Origin: Solwaraspora sp. WMMD792 | GTDB lineage: Bacteria; Actinomycetota; Actinomycetes; Mycobacteriales; Micromonosporaceae | NCBI RefSeq assembly: GCF_029626105.1 | Contig: NZ_JARUBH010000009.1 | Span: 5,704,001-5,768,000, forward strand | DNA: 64,000 bases | Direction: 5' to 3' | Shown here: positions 53,034 through 64,000 of the stretch, in pieces | Layout: each line of letters starts with the position of its first letter | Position numbering within the stretch: the stretch's first letter is position 1 | Notes under the pieces: model-generated | The model's input: the letters and a program-made list of their open reading frames with translations, nothing else | The model's database searches: none | Told to the model about the DNA's origin: nothing | Made by a program: the position numbers and the translations under genes

Positions 53034-53573
53034 TTAGGCCGGAAGGCCGAGGTCAGCCAACGTATAGGCGGCCCGATAGGCCAGTCCGGCTGCCCGAACC
53101 GCGTCACCGGCCCCACGATCGACGATCACCGCCACGCCGACTACCTCAGCTCCTGCCTCCTGTAACGCCTCGACAGCGGTCAGTACGCTTCCGCCGGTCG
53201 TCGAGGTGTCCTCCACTGCCAGCACCCGCCGGCCGGCCACGTCCGGCCCTTCGATCCGTCGCTGGAGTCCGTGCGTTTTGCCGGCCTTGCGCACCACGAA
53301 GGCGTCCAGTCGCCGTTGCTCCGCCGCAGCGGCGTGCAACATGGACAGAGCCACCGGGTCCGCTCCCAACGTCAGGCCACCAACCGCCTCGTACTCCCAG
53401 TCCGCAGTGAGATCGAGCAGCACCCGTCCCACCAGCGGTGCGGCGGCGTGGTGCAACGTCACTCGCCGCAGGTCGACGTACCAGTCAGCCTCGCGACCTG
53501 ACGACAGCACCACCCTGCCGTGCACCACGGCCAGATCAGTGATGAATTTGCGCAGGTCGTCGCGGTCGCCCAT
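53034..53573 (-). CDS. pyrE: Orotate phosphoribosyltransferase
   Basis: 179 residues from ATG 53571-53573. Converts orotate and PRPP to OMP in pyrimidine synthesis. The PRPP-binding motif VLAVEDTSTTGGSVLTAVEAL, the substrate loop KAGKTHGLQRRIEGPD and LTLGADPVAL are intact. Normal length. It is single, away from the other pyr genes, as usual in actinomycetes. Confidence 0.96.
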   Translation of the reverse strand: MGDRDDLRKFITDLAVVHGRVVLSSGREADWYVDLRRVTLHHAAAPLVGRVLLDLTADWEYEAVGGLTLGADPVALSMLHAAAAEQRRLDAFVVRKAGKTHGLQRRIEGPDVAGRRVLAVEDTSTTGGSVLTAVEALQEAGAEVVGVAVIVDRGAGDAVRAAGLAYRAAYTLADLGLPA

Positions 53574-53727
53574 GTCACAAAGAGTACTGCCCGTCACTGG
53601 GTCCCCATCCGCCGGCCCGGCAACTCGCCGATAACGCCATCCACGTCGCTAGCTGCCCATACACCACAAAACTCCAGGTCACGGCAGCAGGAAGCGTTTC
53701 GACGGGCACGCTGGTACGCTCTCCGGC

Positions 53728-54519
53728 TCACTCGCGACCCTTCGGCCGGCCGGCGGCTAACCGGAGCAGTCCATGCGGAGCGTGACGCACCACAGTGGCG
53801 AGCGCCTTGTAGCGCCAGTCCGGGACACTAACCGCCCGCCCCCTGGCCAGGTCCCGCAGACCATCGGAGACCACGTCGTCGGCCCGCAGCCACAGCCAGG
53901 TCGGCGAGCCGGAGGTCCGGATGCCGGCGCGTTCGTGGAACTCGGTGCGGACGTAGCCCGGGCACAACGCCATCACCCGCACCCCGAGGTGGCGGACCGA
54001 CATGTCGATCGACTCACTGAAGTTCGTCACCCAGGCCTTGCTCGCCGAATAGGTCGAACCAGCCGCTAACGGACCAAAGCCTGCCACCGACGAGACATTA
54101 ATCACTCTGCCCTGTCGGCGTTGCACCATGCCGGGCAGGACGGCATGCGTCAACCGCAGCACCGCCTCCACATTGAGCCGCAGCAGCCGCAGCTCGTCCG
54201 CCTCGTCGGTGCGCCGGAACGACCGGTTCAGGCCGATGCCCGCGTTGTTGACCAGCAGGTCGACCGGTGCGTCAACGGACCGCAGCCGGTCGGCCACGGC
54301 AGTCACTCCACCGTCAGTAGCCAGGTCGGCGTCGAGCACCTCGACGGTCACGCCGTGCCGGTCGGCCAGTTCGTCCGCCAACGTGGTGAGCCGCTGCCGG
54401 TCACGGGCGACCAGCACCAGCCGGTACCCGTCGGCGGCGAGCCGACGGGCGAAGCTGGCACCGAGGCCGGCAGTGGCCCCGGTGACCAGTGCGGTACGCA
54501 GGGCAGGCTTGTCCCCCAC
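53728..54519 (-). CDS. Short-chain dehydrogenase/reductase
   Basis: 263 residues from GTG 54517-54519, with GGAGGTGACGAC directly upstream. SDR motifs: TGATAGLGASFARRL (cofactor), LLVNNAGIG, catalytic Ser in NVSSVAG, Tyr/Lys in YSASKAW. NADP preference likely from the Arg residues near LVARDRQR. Substrate unknown. Confidence 0.92.
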   Translation of the reverse strand: MGDKPALRTALVTGATAGLGASFARRLAADGYRLVLVARDRQRLTTLADELADRHGVTVEVLDADLATDGGVTAVADRLRSVDAPVDLLVNNAGIGLNRSFRRTDEADELRLLRLNVEAVLRLTHAVLPGMVQRRQGRVINVSSVAGFGPLAAGSTYSASKAWVTNFSESIDMSVRHLGVRVMALCPGYVRTEFHERAGIRTSGSPTWLWLRADDVVSDGLRDLARGRAVSVPDWRYKALATVVRHAPHGLLRLAAGRPKGRE

Positions 54520-54604
54520 GTCGTCACCTCCTACGAGGACCGGGTCTCCCCGTACCGGCGGGTCGGTCCGCACGGGGCGGACCGACCCGGTCATCGACTG
54601 GTCG

Positions 54605-55375
54605 TCAACTGGTCGGCGGCGGGGGGTTGCCCGGCGGGTTCTCCGGCGGCGCGCCAGGGGTCGGCGGCGGACCGGGCGGGGTGGCCGTCGGCGGTGGGCC
54701 GGCAGCCGGCGGTGTGCCGGGAGCGGCGGGGTAGCTCGGGTAGCTGCCGCCCGGCATCGGCGGTACGCCGTACCCGCCGCCCGGCACCGGCGGCTCCCAG
54801 GCCACGGCGGGCTTACGGAAGAAGTCGTTCGACGGCGGCAGCGCCAGCAGGATCAACGCGGCCAGCAGGGCCAGGACGGTCACGACGCCGAGCAACAGGT
54901 TGACCGGCTCGTACCAGCCGGGCAGCGCGGCCTCCAGATCCCGTTGCACCTGCGCCGGGTCCGGCATGTTCGGGTCGGTGCTGGTCGGGCCGGTGGGCAG
55001 CGCGCTGCCCGCCGCGCCGAGCGCGAGCCCGCCCCCGGAGCAGCAGAGGAAGATGCCGCCGAGCACCCAGGTGACGATCCGGGACGGATTCTTGCCCCGG
55101 TTGTTGAGCAAGGCGAGCACCACCAGGCCGGCGGCGATCAGCAGGCCGAAGATCGCGCCGGCGATCAGGGAGATCGTCGTGAAGGTGCTGACGGCCTCCA
55201 TGTCGGTGCCGGCGTAGGCGTCCTCGTAGACCTGTTGCATCGTGCCCATTACCGACAGCGCGACGATCAGGCCGACCAGTTGCAGCGCGGCGATCAGGAA
55301 CAGCAGGTAACTCGATATGGTGACGGTGCTCGGCCGCGCCTTGACCGGTGGCGCGGCCGGATTCGGATCCGACAC
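54605..55375 (-). CDS. Membrane protein with Pro-rich C-terminus
   Basis: 256 residues from ATG 55373-55375 with about four hydrophobic segments (TISSYLLFLIAALQLVGLIV, ISLIAGAIFGLLIAAGLVVLA, WVLGGIFLCCSGGGLALGA, LGVVTVLALLAALILLAL) and a C-terminal Pro/Gly/Ala tail of 60 residues. Similar four-segment Pro-tailed proteins are common in actinomycetes; function unknown. Confidence 0.8.
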   Translation of the reverse strand: MSDPNPAAPPVKARPSTVTISSYLLFLIAALQLVGLIVALSVMGTMQQVYEDAYAGTDMEAVSTFTTISLIAGAIFGLLIAAGLVVLALLNNRGKNPSRIVTWVLGGIFLCCSGGGLALGAAGSALPTGPTSTDPNMPDPAQVQRDLEAALPGWYEPVNLLLGVVTVLALLAALILLALPPSNDFFRKPAVAWEPPVPGGGYGVPPMPGGSYPSYPAAPGTPPAAGPPPTATPPGPPPTPGAPPENPPGNPPPPTS

Positions 55376-55473
55376 GGCTCTCCTTCCCGAAGCTTCGGAA
55401 GATCACCGTAGCGGTACCCCGCCAGTCACATGGGGCAAACGACGCCGCGTCGACCTCGTGTTTCACCGCCGAA

Positions 55474-55497
55474 CCCGGCCCGCGCCGACGGGCCGGG
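55474..55497 (-). terminator. Probable terminator of clpB
   Basis: Perfect 9 bp GC stem (cccggcccg at 55474-55482, complement 55489-55497, loop cgccga), 38 bases after the clpB stop. Confidence 0.55.
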
Positions 55498-55534
55498 AGA
55501 TCGACGTCACTCAACCGGACTGCATCGACGACGA

Positions 55535-58126
<2,592 letters not shown>

Positions 58127-58173
58127 GTGCTCCCCTGTACGGCAGGTGGTCCACGGGTAAGGACGCCACCAAA

Positions 58174-58194
58174 CTTGAGTCTATTCCACTCAAC
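58174..58194 (-). promoter_or_regulatory. HAIR operator (HspR binding site) of clpB
   Basis: CTTGAGT, 7 bases, ACTCAAC: 13 of 14 positions of the HAIR consensus CTTGAGT-N7-ACTCAAG. It lies 48 bases upstream of the clpB start, exactly where HspR represses in Streptomyces and mycobacteria. Confidence 0.85.
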
Positions 58195-58388
58195 TCCGTT
58201 CGACGAGTCGACCGCCAAAGCCCTACCCCACCGGGCTACCGTCCGGCCGGCAGCAGGAGAGCCCGCCGGCTGACCGTCGTCGCGGGCCTGCGTACCCGAT
58301 CTCGCATCTGCCGCCTCCCGTCGCTCACGCACCCGTTACCTCAGTCTGACCGGAACCGGCGCGGCCGGTCGCTCCGCGACGGCGTAGC

Positions 58389-58898
58389 GTGGACGGTGTG
58401 CGCGCACGTGTGGAACAGGTCGACCTGCCCGGCATCGGGGTACGCCACGACCTGATGACCGAGTCAGGCCGACGGATCGGCGTGGTGAGTCACCGGTCAG
58501 GGCGTCGGGACCTCGTCCTCTACGACCGGGACGATCCGGATGCCTGTGACGCCGACATCCCGCTGACCGACGACGAGGCGGAGGCGCTCGCCGACATCCT
58601 CGGCGCGTCGCTGATGCTCAGCCAGCTCGCCGGGCTGCGCGACCAGGCCGCCGGGCTGCTCACCGAGCAGGTACCGATCTCGGCCGGCTCGCCGTTCGTC
58701 GGCCGTACCCTCGGCGACACCAAGACGCGGACCCGTACCGGGGCGTCGATCGTGGCGGTGCTGCGCAACCGGGAGGTGCTCGCCTCCCCCGGGCCGGAGT
58801 TCCGGTTCGCCGCCGGCGACGTGGTGGTGGTCGTCGGTACCAGGTCCGGGCTGGACGGCGTCGGCGGCATCCTGGCCAACGACGACCCGGCCGGCTGA
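58389..58898 (+). CDS. K+/H+ antiporter regulatory subunit KhtT-like (RCK_C)
   Basis: 169 residues. The N-terminal half (VEQVDLPGIGVRHDLMTESG) and the C-terminal RCK_C/TrkA-C domain (GSPFVGRTLGDTK..., VVAVLRN, FRFAAGDVVVVVGT) match KhtT-like subunits, which gate a CPA2 antiporter by binding nucleotide or protons. Seven bases separate it from the antiporter gene. GTG at 58398 may be the true start. Confidence 0.88.
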   Translation: MDGVRARVEQVDLPGIGVRHDLMTESGRRIGVVSHRSGRRDLVLYDRDDPDACDADIPLTDDEAEALADILGASLMLSQLAGLRDQAAGLLTEQVPISAGSPFVGRTLGDTKTRTRTGASIVAVLRNREVLASPGPEFRFAAGDVVVVVGTRSGLDGVGGILANDDPAG

Positions 58899-58905
58899 CC
58901 CGGCC

Positions 58906-60135
58906 ATGCACGACAGCGCACTGCTGCTGATCGAACTCGGCGCGCTGCTGCTGCTCCTCGGGCTGCTCAGCCGCCTGTCCCGGCGCTACGGGCTGTCCCC
59001 GATTCCGCTCTACCTGCTCGCCGGGCTGCTGTTCGGTCACGGCGGGCTGCTCCCGCTGCACGACATCCAGGACTTCTTCGCCGTCGGGGCGGAGATCGGC
59101 GTGGTGCTGCTGCTGGTGATGCTCGGGCTGGAGTACTCGGCGAGCGAGCTGATCGGCAACCTGCGCCGGGCGGCACCGGCCGGCCTGATCGACGCGCTGC
59201 TCAACGCGCTGCCCGGGGTCGCGTTCGCCCTGCTGCTCGGCTGGGGGCCGACCGCCGCCGTGGTGCTCGGCGGGATCACCTGGATCTCGTCGTCCGGCGT
59301 GATCGCCAAGATGCTCGGCGACCTGGGCCGGCTGGGTAACCGGGAGACGCCGGTCATCCTGTCGATCCTGGTCGTCGAGGACCTGGCGATGGCGTTCTAC
59401 CTGCCGGTGCTCAGCGCGGTGCTGATCGGCGCCGGGCTCGCCGCCGGCAGCGTCGCGGTCGCGGTGGCGGTCACCACGGTGACCGTCGTGCTGCTGGTCG
59501 CGGTCCGGTTCGGCCATCAGATCTCCGCTCTGCTGTCGGTACGCGACCCGGAGGCGCTGCTGCTCGGCGTACTCGGATTGACCCTGCTGGTCGCCGGGAT
59601 CGCCGCCGAACTGCAGGTCTCCGCGGCGGTCGGTGCGTTCCTGGTCGGCATCGCGCTGTCCGGGCCGGTGGCGCACAGCGCCACCGAACTGCTCACCCCG
59701 CTGCGGGACGTGTTCGCCGCGGTCTTCTTCGTCTTCTTCGGGCTGGTGACCGACCCCCGGGACATCCCGCCGGTGCTGCTGCCGGCCCTCGGGCTGGCGG
59801 TGGTGACGATGGGCACCAAGGTGCTGACCGGTTACCTGGCCGCCAAGCGGGCCGGAATCGCCGCTCCCGGTCGGTGGCGGGCCGGGCTGGCGCTGATGCC
59901 GCGTGGGGAGTTCTCCATCGTGATCGCCGGCCTGGCGGTCGCCAGCTCCGGTATCGAGCCGGCGCTCGCGCCGTTGGCCACCGCGTACGTGCTGATCACC
60001 GTGGTGACCGGACCGGTGCTGGCCAGGATTCCGGATTCCCGCTGGTTCAAGCGTCGGCTGCGGGGGCGACGGGTACCCGTCGCGGCCAGCGGAGATCACC
60101 CGGCGGAAGCGGACCAACACGTACCGGCTTCGTGA
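58906..60135 (+). CDS. CPA2-family cation/proton antiporter (KhtU/KefB-like)
   Basis: 409 residues with 12 or so membrane segments. The membrane domain has the CPA2 pattern (LYLLAGLLFGHGGLLP, SSSGVIAKML, AFLVGIALSGPVAHS, GRWRAGLALMPRGEFSIVIAG). No C-terminal RCK domain: the regulatory part is the separate upstream gene, as in KhtTU. Expected to export K+ or Na+ in exchange for protons. Confidence 0.92.
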   Translation: MHDSALLLIELGALLLLLGLLSRLSRRYGLSPIPLYLLAGLLFGHGGLLPLHDIQDFFAVGAEIGVVLLLVMLGLEYSASELIGNLRRAAPAGLIDALLNALPGVAFALLLGWGPTAAVVLGGITWISSSGVIAKMLGDLGRLGNRETPVILSILVVEDLAMAFYLPVLSAVLIGAGLAAGSVAVAVAVTTVTVVLLVAVRFGHQISALLSVRDPEALLLGVLGLTLLVAGIAAELQVSAAVGAFLVGIALSGPVAHSATELLTPLRDVFAAVFFVFFGLVTDPRDIPPVLLPALGLAVVTMGTKVLTGYLAAKRAGIAAPGRWRAGLALMPRGEFSIVIAGLAVASSGIEPALAPLATAYVLITVVTGPVLARIPDSRWFKRRLRGRRVPVAASGDHPAEADQHVPAS

Positions 60136-60252
60136 ATGGCACAACCAGGGACTTCCCCGATCACCCTCCGACACGCTACCGTGGCGCGGCAGTAGCTAGT
60201 GGTAGGCCCGGGGCCAGCTGTGCCCTGTCGGCCGCGAACGGGAGGGTCCCCG

Positions 60253-60684
60253 TTGAGCGTGCAAGAGTCGGCGTTCCGCGGCTTCGCCAACCCGGTGGAT
60301 CCGTCGCCCGCCGAGCTGCGCGCCTGGGCGTACCAGCCGGACTCGGTCCCGCTGCAGTCGATGCCGCAGGACTGGGACCTGCTCGTCTCCGGTGACCGGT
60401 TGATCACCACGCTGTTCGACCTGGCGATGGATTCGACCTGTCCGGCCCGCCGGTTCGCGCTGCACTGCCTCTACATCTACGCGGCGGACGGCATCCGGAC
60501 CAACTTCCGCGCCCACCCGAAACGGCGGCTGCGCAAGCTGGTCGAGCAGGCTGAGCAGGACGGCGACGAGCTGATGTCGGTCTGGGCGCACAACACCCGG
60601 GTGCTGCTGGCCAAGCCGCAGCTGTTCGACTACCACGACTGGTGCGAGGGCGGCCTGGTCCGCAAGTCCCGCCGGCTGAGCTAG
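60253..60684 (+). CDS. Conserved hypothetical protein
   Basis: 143 residues from TTG 60253, chosen for GGAGGG 6 bases upstream; GTG 60199 would only add Pro/Gly-rich sequence. Soluble helical protein (LRAWAYQPDSVPLQSMPQDWDLL, ARRFALHCLYIYAADGIRTN, RRLRKLVEQAEQDGDELMSVWAH). It ends in CRKSRRLS-like basic residues. Its last codons form the first copy of an 18 bp direct repeat. Family unknown. Confidence 0.72.
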   Translation: MSVQESAFRGFANPVDPSPAELRAWAYQPDSVPLQSMPQDWDLLVSGDRLITTLFDLAMDSTCPARRFALHCLYIYAADGIRTNFRAHPKRRLRKLVEQAEQDGDELMSVWAHNTRVLLAKPQLFDYHDWCEGGLVRKSRRLS

Positions 60685-60710
60685 CATCCGCGAGTCCCGC
60701 CGGCTGAGCT
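60665..60710 (+). repeat. 18 bp direct repeat at the stop codon
   Basis: agtcccgccggctgagct occurs at 60665-60682, overlapping the last codons and the TAG stop, and again at 60693-60710, 28 bases on. A small tandem duplication; its effect on the protein is nil because the first copy holds the stop. Confidence 0.7.
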
Positions 60711-60727
60711 GAGCGCCTGCCGGACCG

Positions 60728-61381
60728 TCAGGCTCCGGGTGGGCCACTGGTGGCGGCGAGTCCCGCGATCGTGACCTGCATCGCCCGCTGCAGCCCGGCC
60801 AGCAGTTGATCCTGGTCGACCAGGATCGCCTGCTCCGGTTCGGGCAGGTCGGCGAGGAGTTGCATCATCACCGCGACCAGCGCGCCGACGAACGATCCGA
60901 CCATCGCCGCGGCGGTGACCTCGTCGAGCTCGTCCGGGAAGGATTCGTGCAGCCCGCGGGCCAGCTCGGTCTGTCCACTGAGCAGCAGCCGTAGCGCGTA
61001 GCCCTGCAGCGCCGGGCTGGCCAGGATCATCCGGACCCGGACCGGCGCCAGCCGGGCGAACAGCTGGTTCGAGAAGGTGCTGGTGGCGAAGATCCGCTGG
61101 GCGGTACGCAGCAGCACGTCAGCCGGGCTTTCGCCGGGGTGCCGGAGCCGGATCTCGGCCTGAGCGATGCGCAGGCGTTCGGCGTTGTCAGCGAAGAGGA
61201 CCTCTTCCTTGGTCCGGAAGTAGCTGAAGAAGGTCCGGGTGGAGACCTCGGCGGCGGCGGCGATCTCGGCGACGGTCGTCTCGTCGTAGCCCTTGCGGTC
61301 GAACAGGTCGGCCGCCGCTTCGATCAGTGCCGCCCGGGTGCGTTCCTTCTTGCGCTCCCGCAGGCCCGGTTCGGTCGGCAT
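60728..61381 (-). CDS. TetR-family repressor
   Basis: 217 residues. N-terminal TetR helix-turn-helix (RTRAALIEAAADLFDRKGYDETTVAEIAAAAEVSTRTFFSYFRTKEEVL), remainder a ligand-binding helical domain. It is divergent from the MMPL exporter gene, with only 75 bases between, so it almost certainly represses it. A perfect palindrome TGCAA-N2-TTGCA at 61422-61433 lies in that gap. Confidence 0.95.
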   Translation of the reverse strand: MPTEPGLRERKKERTRAALIEAAADLFDRKGYDETTVAEIAAAAEVSTRTFFSYFRTKEEVLFADNAERLRIAQAEIRLRHPGESPADVLLRTAQRIFATSTFSNQLFARLAPVRVRMILASPALQGYALRLLLSGQTELARGLHESFPDELDEVTAAAMVGSFVGALVAVMMQLLADLPEPEQAILVDQDQLLAGLQRAMQVTIAGLAATSGPPGA

Positions 61382-61421
61382 GCAGACACCTTACGCCGCA
61401 AGCCAACTTAACTTCACTTGT

Positions 61422-61433
61422 TGCAATTTTGCA
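61422..61433. promoter_or_regulatory. Candidate TetR operator between TetR and MMPL genes
   Basis: Perfect palindrome TGCAA-TT-TTGCA in an unusually AT-rich 75-base divergent gap. TetR-family operators are often such short palindromes close to a divergent target start. Confidence 0.4.
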
Positions 61434-61456
61434 CTGACTGCAGCCATGCTGGTGGC

Positions 61457-63589
61457 ATGGAACGCACGCTGGAACGACTCGGCCAGGCCTGCGCCGCCCG
61501 GCCCTGGCACACCATCGCGGCCTGGTTGCTGGTCGCCCTCGCCCTCGTCGGCATCGGCCAGCTCGCCGGCGGCAGCTTCGTCAACGACTTCCGGGTGCCC
61601 GGCGCCGAGTCGCAACGCGCCGCCGACCTGATCCAACGGCACTTTCCGGCGTACGGCGCGGACAGCGCCGAGATCGTCTGGCACGCCGCCGACGGTGACC
61701 TGCGCGAGGCCGATCGCGCCGCCGCGATCACCGCCGCCATCGGGGCGATCCGTGAGCAGCCGTCCGTCGTCGACGCCGACAACCCGTTGCCCGACGCCAC
61801 CGACCCCACCTCCGGTGGGCTGCTCAGCCCGGACGGTCGCACCGCCACCAGCACCGTCCGCTACGACCGGCACGCCGGCGAGCTCGGCCCGACGGCGTAC
61901 CAGCGACTCGACGCGGCGGTCGCGCCGGCCCGCGCCGCCGGCATCGACGTGGATTTTCGCGGCCTGGTCGTCGACGTGGCGTTCGAGCCGACCACCGGCA
62001 GCGCCGAACTCGTCGGCCTGGCCGCCGCCGCCGTGGTGCTGCTGGTCTCCTTCGGCTCGGTGGTCGCGGCCGGACTGCCGATCCTGGTCGCCCTGGTCGG
62101 CCTCGCGGCCGGCACCGCGCTGGTGCTGATCGCCGCAGCGGCGGTGGACATCCCCAGCTCGGCACCGATCGTCGCGGTGATGCTCGGCCTGGGCGCCGGC
62201 ATCGACTACGCGCTCTTCGTCGTCACCCGGTTCCGCGCGGCCCTGGCCGACGGGACCACCGACCCGGTCACCGCCGCCGGCCGGGCCGCCGGCACCGCCG
62301 GGCACGCGGTGCTGTTCGCCGGCGGTACGGTCGTGGTGGCGATCCTCGGGCTGCTGTTCACCGGCATCCCGTTCGTCGGGGCGATGGGGCTGGCCGGCGC
62401 GCTGACCGTGACCGCGACGATGGCCGCGGCGCTGACCCTGCTACCGGCGGTCCTCGGGCTGCTCGGCGGCCGGGTCGACGCGGGTCGGCTCCGCCGACGT
62501 CCCCGCGACCAGATGGCCGGATCCCGCTGGCCACGCTGGGGCCGCCACGTCGAGCGCCACCGGCTGGCGTACGCCGTCGGTGCGACCCTGCTGCTGCTCG
62601 TCGTCACCGCACCGGTGTTCACGCTGCGGCTCGGCACCCCGGACGACGGCAACCAGCCGGCGCACTGGCCGCAGCGGCAGGCGTACGACCGGGTGGCCGC
62701 CGCTTTCGGGCCGGGCTGGAACGGGCCGTTGGTGCTCGCCGTACCAGTCCCGGCGGCGCTGTCGGCGACGGAGGCAGCCGATGCGTCCGACGGTCTCGCC
62801 CGCCGACTCGCCGCGGACCCGGCGGTCGAACTGGTCACCCCGGCCCAGCTCAGCGCCGACGGTCAGGTCGCGCTGCTCACCGTGGTGCCCCGGTACGCGC
62901 CCCAGGACGACCGGGTGGCCGACCTGGTGCACCGGGTCAGGTCCGACATCGGCCCGGCGACGCTCGACCGGTACGGCACCGAGGTGCTGATCGCCGGCAC
63001 CACCGCGTTCATGATCGACATCGCGGACGCAGTCGCCGACCGGCTGCCCTGGGTGGTGCTCGCGGTGATCATCGCGGCCGGGTTGCTGCTGGTGGCGATG
63101 TTCCGGGCACCGCTGATCGCGGCCAAGGCCGCCGTGCTGGCGCTGCTGTCCATCGGCACCGCGTACGGCGTACTGGTGGTGATCTTCCAGTGGGGGTGGG
63201 GACTGGGGCTGATCGGTGTCGACCGCCCGGTGCCGATCATGTCCGTGGTGCCGATGCTGCTCTTCGCCGTGCTGTTCGGACTGTCGATGGACTACGAGGT
63301 GTTCCTGCTCTCCGCCGTCCGCGAGGAGTACCGCCGCAGCGGCGACGCGGGTGCGGCGGTGGTGGCCGGGCTGGCCGGCACCGGTCGGGTGATCACCGCT
63401 GCGGCGACGATAATGGCGGTGGTCTTCCTCAGCTTCGTGTGGATCGACGACACCCTGGTCAAGATGATCGGCATCGGGCTGGCCACCGCCGTGGTCATCG
63501 ACGCGACGGTGATCCGGGTGGTGCTCGCCCCGGCGGTGCTGAGCCTGCTCGGTCACCGCGCCTGGTGGCCGGTCCGCAGGACCGGCTAG
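61457..63589 (+). CDS. MMPL/RND-family exporter
   Basis: 710 residues from ATG 61457 (the upstream frame start is rejected). Two blocks of six membrane segments plus two extracytoplasmic domains, with the GxDY signature of MMPL in both halves (GLGAGIDYALFVVTRFR about residue 250, FGLSMDYEVFLLSAVREEY near 613). Such pumps export lipids, siderophores or drugs using the proton gradient. Regulated by the divergent TetR. Its stop overlaps that of hspR in a CTAG palindrome. Confidence 0.94.
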   Translation: MERTLERLGQACAARPWHTIAAWLLVALALVGIGQLAGGSFVNDFRVPGAESQRAADLIQRHFPAYGADSAEIVWHAADGDLREADRAAAITAAIGAIREQPSVVDADNPLPDATDPTSGGLLSPDGRTATSTVRYDRHAGELGPTAYQRLDAAVAPARAAGIDVDFRGLVVDVAFEPTTGSAELVGLAAAAVVLLVSFGSVVAAGLPILVALVGLAAGTALVLIAAAAVDIPSSAPIVAVMLGLGAGIDYALFVVTRFRAALADGTTDPVTAAGRAAGTAGHAVLFAGGTVVVAILGLLFTGIPFVGAMGLAGALTVTATMAAALTLLPAVLGLLGGRVDAGRLRRRPRDQMAGSRWPRWGRHVERHRLAYAVGATLLLLVVTAPVFTLRLGTPDDGNQPAHWPQRQAYDRVAAAFGPGWNGPLVLAVPVPAALSATEAADASDGLARRLAADPAVELVTPAQLSADGQVALLTVVPRYAPQDDRVADLVHRVRSDIGPATLDRYGTEVLIAGTTAFMIDIADAVADRLPWVVLAVIIAAGLLLVAMFRAPLIAAKAAVLALLSIGTAYGVLVVIFQWGWGLGLIGVDRPVPIMSVVPMLLFAVLFGLSMDYEVFLLSAVREEYRRSGDAGAAVVAGLAGTGRVITAAATIMAVVFLSFVWIDDTLVKMIGIGLATAVVIDATVIRVVLAPAVLSLLGHRAWWPVRRTG

Positions 63590-64000
63590 CCGGTCTGCTC
63601 GGAACCTGGGCGGGCCGGCCGGTCCCGGCGCTGGGGCCGCCACACCACCAGGGCGGTCGAGGTGCGGCTGGTCGGGACCAGGTCACGTCGCGGGTACGGG
63701 CCGACCGACTCCAGCTCGGCGATCCGCTGGTACGCCTCGGCCAGCTCGGCGCGCAACCCGTCAACCTGCTGCTGCAGGTCGCCGACGAGCTGCTCCAGCC
63801 CGATGATCCGCTTGATGCCGGCCAGGTTGACGCCGTCGTCCTGGCTGAGCCGCTGAACCTCGCGCAGCAGCACCACGTCCCGGACGCTGTACCGGCGGCC
63901 GCCGCCGGCCGCCCGGCCGGCCTGTACCAGGCCCAGCCGGTCGTACTGGCGCAGCGTCTGCGGATGCATGCCGGCCATCCGCGCCGCCACCGAGATGATC
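63586..64000 (-). CDS. hspR: Heat-shock repressor HspR (5' end outside window)
   Basis: About 138 residues visible. MerR-type DNA-binding region (VAARMAGMHPQTLRQYDRLGLV, GGGRRYSVRDVVLLREVQRLSQDDGVNLAGIKRI), then a coiled-coil (LEQLVGDLQQQVDGLRAELAEAYQRIAELE). The few residues of the N-terminus run off the right edge; dnaK-grpE-dnaJ are expected just beyond. Represses dnaK operon, clpB and lon via HAIR operators; one lies upstream of clpB in this window. Confidence 0.93.
   Translation of the reverse strand, partial: IISVAARMAGMHPQTLRQYDRLGLVQAGRAAGGGRRYSVRDVVLLREVQRLSQDDGVNLAGIKRIIGLEQLVGDLQQQVDGLRAELAEAYQRIAELESVGPYPRRDLVPTSRTSTALVVWRPQRRDRPARPGSEQTG

Overview
The window is about 70% GC. It uses GTG and TTG starts freely, has many 1-8 base overlaps between genes, and carries families typical of actinomycetes (XRE/DUF5753-DUF397, DUF6879, DUF3151, streptogrisin-like proteases, HspR/HAIR heat-shock control, Hen1/Pnkp). 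Together with the run of housekeeping genes (purA, class II fba with DUF3151, pyrE, clpB, hspR), this points to a Micromonosporaceae chromosome (Micromonospora/Solwaraspora-like). The genus call is an inference. No rRNA, tRNA or CRISPR array was seen.

Left part (1-8.2 kb): an assimilatory nitrate/nitrite reductase operon on the minus strand (nasA-like, a small unassigned gene, nirB running off the left edge); a fused winged-helix regulator/alpha-beta hydrolase; a secreted beta-rich protein; and a MerR regulator broken by an apparent one-base deletion. At 8.4-12.8 kb lies a tightly packed plus-strand operon: TauD-like dioxygenase, TPR membrane protein, PP2C-like phosphatase, Nudix hydrolase and a small exported protein. 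Its second gene is interrupted by a 917 bp IS5-type element, and removing the element with one copy of its 3 bp target duplication restores an uninterrupted 342-residue reading frame.

Accessory region (12.9-26 kb): a DprA-like gene, a decayed HTH gene, XRE/DUF397, an orphan truncated VapB, then a defence-like island. The island's centre is a STAND NTPase/TPR protein (minus strand, last gene of a three-gene operon) facing a divergent small protein. The N-terminus of the first and the C-terminus of the second carry the same short Gly/Gln motif (SG...(V/I)QARDV.GG(V/I)..HG). This is the arrangement expected of an NLR that signals to a membrane-active cell-death effector through a RHIM-like bacterial amyloid motif. 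Next come a RAMA-CBS-HEPN-like protein, remnants of a DISARM-like helicase and methylase, a RelE-like/UvrD helicase fusion and a GmrSD-type (DUF262/DUF1524) enzyme.

Middle (26-37.5 kb): a secreted protein/lipoprotein pair, a NarL-type two-component system divergent from a MacB-type ABC exporter with palindromic half-sites between them, a Tat-exported protein, a streptogrisin-like protease, an FAD monooxygenase and a ferric-reductase-like flavocytochrome. The last two genes each have an identical 8-3-8 direct repeat upstream, probably the operator of one response regulator.

Right part (37.5-64 kb) is mostly core: purA, a degenerate diacylglycerol-kinase-like gene, a ParA-like ATPase with a long Pro-rich N-terminus, DUF3151, a LOG-like protein, fba, a holin-like membrane protein, the Hen1-Pnkp RNA repair operon, a DUF368 (PopT-type) lipid carrier translocase, a class II aldolase, an ArsR regulator, pyrE, an SDR, clpB with a HAIR operator, a KhtT/KhtU-like K+/H+ antiporter pair, a TetR/MMPL divergent pair and, cut by the right edge, hspR, the expected repressor of clpB.
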